Assembly (NCBI GenBank): GCA_000697335.1
Contig: JNEM01013310.1
Location: forward strand, 1-11,774
DNA from: Conidiobolus incongruus B7586
Lineage: Eukaryota; Entomophthoromycota; Entomophthoromycetes; Entomophthorales; Conidiobolaceae
Direction: 5' to 3'
Length of the DNA: 11,774 nucleotides
The notes beneath the pieces are model-generated. The model saw only the letters and a program-made list of their open reading frames with translations, was not told the DNA's origin and made no database searches. The translations under genes were made by a program, and so were the position numbers. Positions 1 through 6,081 of the stretch are shown one piece after another (the first letter of the stretch is position 1; each line of letters starts with the position of its first letter).

Positions 1-1339
1 TGCTACCTATACTCCTATCTAGAGTTTATCAATACTTGGGTATTTGCCATGGCCAAATGACTTTACGCTGTCAGTCAAAAGATGATCGCAGCCATCACCA
101 TACTTCATCACTAGAAGCATTTGAAAAGTCTATTGAGTACAACCCAAACAACTGGGAATCTTGCTACTTTATGGCTTTAGCTCATGCCCAAGGTAGAGAA
201 ATTGACTCAGCTGTGGAATTAGTTAAAAAGAGCTTGGAAATCGAGCCCACCTTCACTCAAAGTTGGCATTTATTAGTACTCCTCATGTCTTCTCAAAGAC
301 AGTTTGAACAAGCTTTGGAACTTTGTGAAGTAGGTATCCAAGAATCATCCTCCAAACTCTCCAGTCTTGATAACGATGCAATGGTTCCTGAAACTTCAGT
401 CGTCGACGAAGAAGAAATATTCAACTTGAAAATCACTCAAAATATTATCAAGGAGACATTGTATGGCCCTAGAGAAGCACTGTCGGGCCAAGGTCAACTA
501 TTTACTTTATTTACAAGAATCTATGGCAATATTGAGCAGATGCCCATCGAGGGAACTACTAGTTCGGTGACTCTTATCAAGTCACCAAGCCCTGTACCAA
601 GATTGATAGCTGAAGACTCTGCTGGTTCTGTCAGAACAACCCCTAGACGCAGACCTAGTGAATCCCATCTTACGCCTAATCTGCCTCGCTCAATTTCTCA
701 ATCTCAGTTAATGTCTCCTGACACTTCATCTACATTAGTTAAAAGTCCATTATACTTGCTCCCTAGATCAACCCAGTCACTTCCTCATCTCTTACACAAG
801 CGAAACAGAGGAATTGATACTCTTGTCAGCTTATGGTTAATGTCAGCATCTATGTATTGCAAATTAAATAAATTCAAAGATGCCAAATTGGCAACAGAAG
901 AGGCTGAAAACTGCTGTCCTACATCTCCTGATGTTTGGGCCAAGGTAATTCACTCTATACATCAACTTATTTTCAATTTTTTAATTTATTTTATTAGTAT
1001 GGTGATATCTACCTCGCCCAAAAGCAATATGATGAAGCATTAGTAAGTTATCAACGTGGTCTCGTGCTTCAACCCAACCATGTACCTAGCCAACTCGGTT
1101 TAGGAAAGGTGTACCTCGAACTTAATAAACTCGACCTTGCAGAAGCCAGCTTGAACAATGTAACCAACAGTGGCAGTGGATGGTACTTGCAAGAAGCTTG
1201 GTACCTCTTGGGTAAAATCTATCGCCAGACCAAACGCTTCCAACTCGCCAAGGAATATCTTTTATACTCAATGGATCTATTGACCAGTTCACCAGTCAGA
1301 TCTTTCGATGTTTTGTGGAATTTGAGATGTTTGCCATAA
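1..1339 (+). CDS. TTC7: TTC7/Ypp1-like TPR protein, C-terminal part (joins 1-944 and 998-1339)
   Basis: The frame is open from the left edge (first whole codon at 3) to TAA at 1337-1339, giving the last 427 residues; the true start lies outside the window. TTC7/Ypp1 proteins are scaffolds that, with Efr3, anchor phosphatidylinositol 4-kinase (Stt4/PI4KIIIalpha) at the plasma membrane. Visible here: TPR helices around nt 110-340 (ALEAF-type repeat, NPNNWESCYFMALAHAQGRE); the family-like stretch LYGPREAL..LFTLFTRIYG (about 459-548); a Ser/Pro/Arg-rich linker of about 88 residues (about 546-809); then further TPRs including QKQYDEALVSYQRGLVLQPN across and after the intron; and a C-terminal LLTSSPVRSF, close to the family's usual SSPV.PF ending. 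The last few residues after that do not follow the family consensus as I remember it. A TTG at 36 is only an internal codon, not a start. The assignment rests on remembered family sequence, not a search. Confidence 0.9.
945..997 (+). other. Intron in the TTC7/Ypp1-like gene (53 bp, phase 0)
   Basis: GTAATT at the donor and TTATTAG at the acceptor. Removing it joins Lys-AAG (942-944) to TATGGTGAT and continues the TPR protein in frame (..SPDVWAK / YGDIYLAQKQYDEAL..). Without splicing, the frame runs on into a meaningless hydrophobic tail and stops at about 1043. Confidence 0.92.
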
Positions 1340-1445
1340 ATGATCCTGAACAATTATTAACCGTATAATAAATGTAATAATATTCAATTTAAATTAATTT
1401 ATATAAATTAAAATATTTTGAATAAATAAAATTTATTAATTAATA
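1340..1445. terminator. Shared 3' region of the convergent TTC7 and ICT1 genes
   Basis: Only 106 bp separate the two stop codons. On the plus strand an AATAAA at 1367-1372 could serve the TPR gene; on the minus strand AATAAA at 1437-1432 could serve ICT1, just after its stop. The stretch is almost pure A/T. The two mRNAs probably overlap at their 3' ends, which is inferred from the spacing alone. Confidence 0.5.
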
Positions 1446-2230
1446 TTAATCATCTCTATAATTTTTACTTCTATTAGCTTTTTTACTACTTCTCATCTGT
1501 TTTTGTTTTTTAATTCTTTCCTTTTCAATTTCCTTACTAAAAATAATTATTAATATATCAATATATTAAAAGATTTTATAAAAGTTATTTACAATTTGTC
1601 AATTTTTTCCAAAGTTTCCTCACTCGGTGGTGGGGGAATATAAGCAGCTGAAATTAAATCCTCGTAAATTTTAGTAACGCAATCTTGAATATTATTAAAT
1701 TGACTTCGCGTCCTCTCACTTGTTATAATATACTCTCCACATTTATTCACTTTGTTAGGGAACTAAAATTAGTAGAATTAGAAATCAATCATTTTCATTA
1801 TATAGGTAAAAAATTACTTTAATTTTTAATTGATTTTTGACATATTTCGGTATCCAGTCCGCTGTATTTAAATTAAAGCGCATATCTACTTTAGTTGCGA
1901 CTATTATATTAAAATTAATTTATATTAATATTAAAAAAAATTATTGAGCTTTAATTTTTCAATTTACCTTTATTGACATTTTGACCACCTGCACCACTCG
2001 ACCTATGAAAAGTAGTATCAAAAGTTTCTAAAATATATATAATTAGCTATTATATTATTACTAATATAATATATATTCCTATTACTATAAGGTATTTTAT
2101 GTCTATTGAATTGTAATTTCCACTGCTGAACTAATTTTAACTCATCTGACAGATGAGTTGAATACCATTTAATATGAATCAATTTTTGAAAGTTTATTTT
2201 TAAACTGTTGGTAGAGCTTATTAATTTCAT
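1446..2230 (-). CDS. ICT1: ICT1/MRPL58-type mitochondrial peptidyl-tRNA hydrolase (minus-strand exons 2230-2086, 2027-1968, 1900-1818, 1762-1593, 1536-1446)
   Basis: Codon-independent release factor that hydrolyses peptidyl-tRNA on stalled mitochondrial ribosomes; in mammals it is also a large-subunit protein. Five exons total 549 nt, 182 residues. Residues 1-25 are basic and hydroxylated, ending in IKWYSTH, which looks like a mitochondrial presequence. The GGQ domain follows: HRSSGAGGQNVNKV (56-69, catalytic GGQ 62-64), ATKVDMRFNLNTADWIPKYV (70-89), then FPNKVNKCGEYIITSERTRS (97-116). The last exon gives the Lys/Arg-rich tail KEIEKERIKKQKQMRSSKKA (154-173) that binds the mRNA channel in this family. 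All four joins keep the frame, all introns are GT-AG, and length and motif order match ICT1. The usual SSGPGGQ is SSGAGGQ here, as in bacterial ArfB relatives. If intron 4 were retained, translation would stop at 1591-1589 and lose the tail. No expression evidence is available. Confidence 0.95.
1537..1592 (-). other. ICT1 intron 4 (56 bp, phase 2)
   Basis: Read on the minus strand: donor GTAAATAAC at 1592, acceptor ATTTTTAG ending at 1537. The join gives ..EKIDK-F-KEIEKER.., restoring the basic C-terminal tail of the family. Retention would place a stop immediately after residue 153. Confidence 0.88.
1763..1817 (-). other. ICT1 intron 3 (55 bp, phase 0)
   Basis: Minus strand: donor GTAATTTTTT at 1817, branch-point-like TACTAAT close to the acceptor, acceptor ATTTTAG ending at 1763. 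It joins ..KNQLKIK to FPNKVNKCGE.. exactly as expected for ICT1 proteins. Confidence 0.93.
1901..1967 (-). other. ICT1 intron 2 (67 bp, phase 1)
   Basis: Minus strand: donor GTAAATTG at 1967, acceptor TATAATAG ending at 1901. The split codon G/TC encodes Val in the conserved NVNKV motif directly after GGQ. Confidence 0.93.
2028..2085 (-). other. ICT1 intron 1 (58 bp, phase 1)
   Basis: Minus strand: donor GTAATAGG at 2085, GCTAAT branch-like motif, acceptor ATTTTAG ending at 2028. The join gives ..FNRHKIPY-K-TFDTTFHRSSG.., matching the usual IP...F..RSSG spacing. Read without splicing, exon 1 runs into 22 residues of Ile/Tyr/Asn-rich nonsense. Confidence 0.93.
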
Positions 2231-3420
2231 ATTATATTATATTATATAAATATCAATTTTATTATTTATATATTTATATATTTTTTATTAATTATTTAAT
2301 TCATATTTCTTGTTCAAACTATAACTTCGAATTTCTTAATTAAAGAGCTTATGGGTCAATTACTCTGTGATGATTTCATAATATGAGAAAACAAATAATG
2401 AACAAATGATTAAACTTTAATTCTCAATTAGTCAATGAAAATTATTTTGGATACTTGTTATAAAAACAATTTAATAATAAATATCATAGTTTGAAGAATT
2501 TTGGGGATTTTTTTATGATCTGGGATATCTTATTTCAGTACTGAAGCGTAGTGATCAGATTATAGTAACATTATTAAGAAAATTAACAAAGATTAGTTAT
2601 TTAATTATTAAAAATTTCAATTATCGCATCTTTACATTTTTTATATATCTATCATATGATCATTATATAGAATCTTTTTTTATCTTATCTAATCTTTATC
2701 AACAATATAATTTTTTTATTTTTTTTTCTTTAGTTATTTACCACTATGTGAAAACAATAAATCATTGGAAGAAAATAATGCTTGTTTGATATTTATCATT
2801 TGAAATATATATATTTGATAAATATCAGATAATATTGTAATAAAAGAAGAATTTAAAATAATTTGTAAAATATTGATATTTCATGAATATTAAAAATTAA
2901 TAGAAATTATTTTTTTTAATTTCTATCATATGATTCTTTAACTGATGAGTAATAATGTTTATATATTAATATGGATCCATGATTATTTAAGTTGAAAAAT
3001 GATATTGATGGATTGATCATTGTTATTAATCAAAGATTATTCTAATATATAATGGAAAATTAACTAGCTATATCAAAAATATTGTTTCAATAATTTTGAT
3101 AAATTATTATCAAACATTAAATATTAATTTATATTGTTCAATGATTTCAACAATCATAAACCTAGTTCAATAATCTGAAAAATATTTCGGTTTAATATTA
3201 TGGTTAATTTCACCAATTTTCAATTTTAATTTTTGAGGTTGGGGGAATTTAATTTATTTTTATATTTATTTAATTAATATGATAAATATACTTGATCTGG
3301 TAAATCATTTAAATTCCATGATATATTTGGTGAATTTTTTATTGTGGAAGATTTGATATTCTTTTTTTTATTGTTTTATGAAATTATACGGAAGAAATTG
3401 GCTGATGATTGTTTAGTAAT
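2231..3420. other. Very AT-rich intergenic stretch upstream of ICT1, no gene seen
   Basis: No open frame with recognisable motifs on either strand. The first ~60 bp read on the minus strand as a TATA-rich tract right before the ICT1 ATG and probably hold its promoter. A 12-bp inverted repeat lies at 2787-2827. The rest is A/T-run sequence with scattered TGATAA and ATTAAT words. Confidence 0.6.
2787..2827. repeat. 12-bp perfect inverted repeat with 17-bp spacer
   Basis: TGATATTTATCA at 2787-2798 is matched by TGATAAATATCA at 2816-2827. The arms contain GATA-type words, so it could be a hairpin or a paired binding site. In DNA this AT-rich some such repeats arise by chance. Confidence 0.5.
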
Positions 3421-3704
3421 TTGATAAATGCTAAGATTGGCGCGATGGAATAAATGGGTGACTTTGAATTACATTATTTTGTTATATTAATCAATCTGTG
3501 AATGGTGAAAGGGATGCTAGAATTGCTATCTGTTATTTAAGAGGTTACAAATCGTTTTCAATAAATCTAATCAATTTAAAATAAACAATGAAGTTATGTC
3601 ACTAACGTTGCTTGTATCAAAGTTGTATCACATGAATAATTTTAATGCATACCATGTGTACTATCAAATTCTAAACCAACCCTTTCCTTTACTGAAAGAG
3701 TTAA

Positions 3705-3711
3705 CCAATCA
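3705..3711 (+). promoter_or_regulatory. CCAAT box (CCAATCA), distal
   Basis: Exact CCAATCA, the preferred core of the HAP/NF-Y complex. It lies 1.26 kb upstream of the bZIP start, so a promoter role is uncertain; it is listed because it belongs to the local cluster. Confidence 0.35.
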
Positions 3712-3940
3712 TAGTAATTTCATGCCATATTGACTTAACTCTAATTGGTTGAAACTGTTGACACAGTTGGAGTTGATGACGAGATCACACAGTCCATCCT
3801 TAATTATATTCACCCCAAACTATGAATAAGAATTAATGTCCGATGGAATGCAATGAGTTAAGGGTCCATTAATAGAGAGAAATTGCGACGTAATCTCTTT
3901 ACATTGGGATGCTAAGTTCCAACAGAACAGTTTACATGAA

Positions 3941-3947
3941 CCAATCA
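3941..3947 (+). promoter_or_regulatory. CCAAT box (CCAATCA), distal
   Basis: Exact CCAATCA followed by CCC, about 1 kb upstream of the bZIP start; part of the same cluster. Confidence 0.35.
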
Positions 3948-4299
3948 CCCACATTCACTTGGAGCTGTTTTGCCCACGCACAAATGATTGATGTTACCTT
4001 TTAACATAGAAATTATAATTGAATGGATGCTTGAAGGTGACCTATTATATTAATCACTCAATCTCTGTCCAGCTAATCAAAGCCAGTCTCTGTCTCATTC
4101 ATTGCTACTCTCGTAAGTCTTAAATTGAAGCACCCGCTTAATTGGATGGTGAGGTGGCAAAGAGGTATTCGCCATGATTCAATGACTCAAATATGGGCAA
4201 ATCAACTTTTATGGCGGTGTTAAGAGCGGAAAATACAAACTCTCATCCATCTCAATAATAATGAGTCAAATTATTCAGGGTTTAATGTGGCACAGAGCT

Positions 4300-4306
4300 C
4301 CAATCA
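4300..4306 (+). promoter_or_regulatory. CCAAT box (CCAATCA), distal
   Basis: Exact CCAATCA in GCTCCAATCAAAAG, about 670 bp upstream of the bZIP start; part of the cluster. Confidence 0.35.
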
Positions 4307-4644
4307 AAAGACTCTTTGTATGATTCAAGTGAAATTCAATGTATAGTAATATTTAGATATTAAGCTACAACAACCTTAACCCACCATAGGAATAGTGTAT
4401 ATTATGACACGATTCCAAGACGATGAAAAGGACGATCAGACATAAACAATGTCAATTTAACGAATATTTGAGTCGGATTATTTTAAAGGAATTAGGTAAT
4501 ATAACGTATAGGATACATATGCCCGATTAGGAATCTAAAAAATGAGGTTGAAATCTTCATGATTTCATTAGCGTATCAAAACGAATGAAAATGGAAATCC
4601 AAAGTTGACCCAATTTCTGTAACTGCCATCACGTTACACTCGCT

Positions 4645-4663
4645 CCCCCTACCCCACCAATCA
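4645..4663 (+). promoter_or_regulatory. C-rich block with CCAAT box in the bZIP proximal promoter
   Basis: CCCCCTACCCCACCAATCA. A run of C is rare in this window, and the CCAATCA lies about 55 bp before a TATA-like box, a typical promoter spacing. A near copy occurs at 6063-6081. Confidence 0.6.
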
Positions 4664-4688
4664 GATATTCCGGATAAATCATACGTTT

Positions 4689-4695
4689 TGATTGG
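4689..4695 (-). promoter_or_regulatory. Inverted CCAAT box (TGATTGG)
   Basis: Exact reverse complement of CCAATCA, 25 bp after the forward box and about 21 bp before the TATA-like sequence. Paired CCAAT boxes in opposite orientation suit NF-Y/HAP-dependent promoters. Confidence 0.55.
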
Positions 4696-4716
4696 CTAAA
4701 TCTATTTCCGACCTCC

Positions 4717-4723
4717 TATAAAT
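4717..4723 (+). promoter_or_regulatory. TATA-like box 1 of the bZIP gene (TATAAAT)
   Basis: TATAAAT set in GC-richer sequence (CCTCCTATAAATCC), just after the two CCAAT boxes and about 250 bp before the start codon. Transcripts starting some 25-35 bp later would have a leader of about 220 nt. Confidence 0.5.
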
Positions 4724-4741
4724 CCATCCATTTTCCCCTTC

Positions 4742-4786
4742 ATGAACTTGAATAAATTATCTCACACTCAATTGACATTCCTTTAA
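4742..4786 (+). other. Possible upstream ORF in the bZIP leader (14 codons)
   Basis: ATG at 4742 opens MNLNKLSHTQLTFL and stops at TAA 4784-4786, about 185 nt before the bZIP ATG. It is the only ATG I find between the proximal TATA-like box and 4971. It would be in the mRNA only if transcription begins at or before 4742, which sits right where TATA box 1 would place the start, so its inclusion may depend on start-site choice. There is no evidence that it is translated. Confidence 0.3.
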
Positions 4787-4791
4787 CGTCA
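4786..4791 (-). promoter_or_regulatory. CRE-like half-site (ACGTCA)
   Basis: AACGTCAC contains the reverse complement of TGACG, the half-site bound by CREB/ATF bZIP proteins. It lies in the promoter/leader of a bZIP gene of that class, so self-regulation is a reasonable inference. Confidence 0.4.
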
Positions 4792-4840
4792 CCCTTTCCA
4801 GTCTCTTTTTGTTATCATTTAGCTTTTATCAGCTTTTCTG

Positions 4841-4855
4841 TATAAATATAAATAG
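4841..4855 (+). promoter_or_regulatory. TATA-like box 2 of the bZIP gene
   Basis: TATAAATATAAATAG, a strong TATA-like run 116 bp before the bZIP ATG. Initiation from it would give a leader of about 90 nt that lacks the upstream ORF at 4742. AT-rich composition makes a chance TATA more likely here than for box 1. Confidence 0.4.
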
Positions 4856-4920
4856 CTGATATTATCTCAGTCTATACTCTTTTTCTCACTTGAATTCAAA
4901 CCCACTTTTAATATTATCAG

Positions 4921-4927
4921 TGACGTA
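4921..4927 (+). promoter_or_regulatory. CRE-like half-site (TGACGTA)
   Basis: TGACGTAG matches the first six bases of the CRE octamer TGACGTCA, 44 bp before the bZIP start codon. With ACGTCA at 4786 it forms a pair of bZIP-type sites in one promoter. Confidence 0.4.
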
Positions 4928-4970
4928 GGATAATCATATCAGTTGATTATTAATCTTTCCATCCATCGTC

Positions 4971-5383
4971 ATGATGTCTTCTATTACCTCAGCAAGTCAA
5001 CTCAGCTCACTCGCCACTCTCCCATTTCACTCTAGCACGTCGCCTTCCTCATCCTCTAATCCACCTAGCTCAGACAACAATCCTCCCTCTTCCCCAACTT
5101 CTAAGTCCCAGTCGGGTCTCAAGAAAAAGAGTGCGGCGAACTCTATTCCCGCCAGTGAAAAGCGGCAAAGACGTTTGCTAAGAAATCGTATTGCAGCTAA
5201 GGAGTGCAGGAGAAAGAAGAAGCAATATGTTGAGGAGTTGGAAGAAAGGGCAAGGATTTTGACTCAGCTTAACGAAGAGTTAAGTCATACTGTCAAAGAG
5301 TTAAACGCCAAGATAACACTAGGTTACCTTCGGTATTATGCACTCTCAAGTCAAAACCAGACTAATACGAGTTGTAACAAATA
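4971..5383 (+). CDS. CREB/ATF-type bZIP transcription factor (stop codon TAG/TAA boundary at about 5382-5384)
   Basis: A 137-residue frame starting MM at 4971/4974; an in-frame stop at 4944-4946 and no closer ATG support this start. Residues 1-60 are Ser/Pro/Thr/Asn-rich, an unstructured likely regulatory or activation region. The basic region KRQRRLLRNRIAAKECRRKK (64-83) holds the N-x7-R signature (Asn72, Arg80), and Arg80 is followed after nine residues by zipper Leu90, with Leu97, Leu104 and Leu111 in heptads. RNRIAAKECRRKKKQYVEEL is close to CREB/ATF-1 proteins, so it should bind CRE-type TGACG sites as a dimer in the nucleus. The zipper is short (four leucines), as in CREB, and Gly118 takes the next heptad position. 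The 26 residues after 111 look unconserved; a small intron there (see findings) might change the C-terminus. No gene symbol can be assigned. Confidence 0.88.
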
Positions 5384-6062
5384 GATAGGTTAAACTCTCC
5401 TGTCTTCCCTTTTCCAACTATTTCGCTCTGTATATTATTAACTCGCCCTCCGTTTCGAACTTCATATTATCAATTAATTTCTATTACTAATATTAATCTT
5501 TACGACCGCTCCATAGAGAAATAACTTCAGTTTTTGTAATCATACGACTTACCCTAATACGAATCTCCTGTCATAATTCATATAACTCAGTATCACTCCA
5601 ATCAATTGGTTAAATGCTAGGTATTGGCTACTTGATTTAATCATGATGATAGGACCATACTGATAAGATTCAACTATCTATTATTATTTACTAACGACAT
5701 AATCTAACCATTCTTTATATTATTAATCTATTAATCAATATTCAATATATCAATTAAAATATATCAATAACTGAACCGAATAATTTTTATTTATTTACTT
5801 TTATTATATTAAAAGATATACCCACCGATAGCTTATTGATTAAACCCATTTTGTTCAAGTACCTCCGTTTGATATACTTCAGTTTGGTTAAGTACCATTC
5901 TAGTATACCTTATTAACAAATAGGAAAGAACCGATAAATTGGGCTAAATTCACATCCTTACCCCACGCTTACATCTTCAACTGACTCAATTTATTTTCAT
6001 AACATCTGTTTTCGATTATTGATAAATCGATCAAATTAAAATTTATCAATCTATTTAGAATT
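5384..6062. other. bZIP 3' region, no gene seen
   Basis: Moderate GC content with pyrimidine-rich stretches just after the bZIP stop, as in an untranslated region. No recognisable protein on either strand. It contains CCAATCA at 5598-5604, followed directly by ATTGG so that two CCAAT cores face each other, and an imperfect direct repeat TTGTTCAAGTACC (5851-5863) / TTGGTTAAGTACC (5884-5896). The first clear AATAAA after the bZIP stop is at 6144-6149. Confidence 0.5.
5598..5609. promoter_or_regulatory. Facing CCAAT boxes (CCAAT-CA-ATTGG)
   Basis: CCAATCA followed directly by ATTGG puts two CCAAT cores in opposite orientation two bases apart. It lies downstream of the bZIP gene, with no gene start recognised nearby. 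Confidence 0.3.
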
Positions 6063-6081
6063 CCCCCCATCCCACCAATCA
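6063..6081 (+). promoter_or_regulatory. Second copy of the C-rich CCAAT block
   Basis: CCCCCCATCCCACCAATCA matches the bZIP promoter block at 4645-4663 in 17 of 19 positions without gaps. No gene of any size I can recognise follows or precedes it closely, so it may drive an untranslated transcript, belong to a missed gene, or be a relic of local duplication. Confidence 0.4.

Larger units (their letters stand above)
3421..4640. other. Long upstream region of the bZIP gene, no gene seen
   Basis: By eye the GC content and word complexity are clearly higher than in the AT deserts on either side, although no coding frame or family motif can be followed on either strand. It holds three CCAATCA boxes (3705, 3941, 4300), a GACGTAA word near 3890 and a 7-bp-stem hairpin (TGAAATC/GATTTCA, 4549-4567). 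A distal regulatory region or an untranslated transcript fits best. Small exons of an unrecognised gene cannot be excluded, since ICT1 shows how well such exons hide here. Confidence 0.45.

Noticed and set aside
36-1043. Self-contained 335-residue protein starting at TTG 36
   Set aside because: The frame is open to the left edge and the sequence before 36 already reads like the TPR family; the last ~33 residues come from reading through the intron at 945-997.
2018-2230. A 70-residue minus-strand protein
   Set aside because: Its first 48 residues are ICT1 exon 1; the rest is translated intron, low-complexity Ile/Tyr/Asn.
3468-3590. Short frame with AICYLRGYKSF, faintly like the copia reverse transcriptase-RNase H stretch (RYLKGT type)
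   Set aside because: About 38 residues only, one loose motif, no neighbouring retroelement domains or terminal repeats seen; treated as chance.
4404-4445. 13-codon ORF MTRFQDDEKDDQT
   Set aside because: Too short, far from the promoter, no support beyond the open frame.
4495-4507. 13-base word GGTAATATAACGT shared with about 10754-10766
   Set aside because: Expected by chance for a window of this size and base bias; flanks do not match.
5520-5600. Minus-strand ATG frame MNYDRRFVL followed by a GTAAGT donor
   Set aside because: No continuing exon with recognisable sequence could be found on the minus strand towards 5390.
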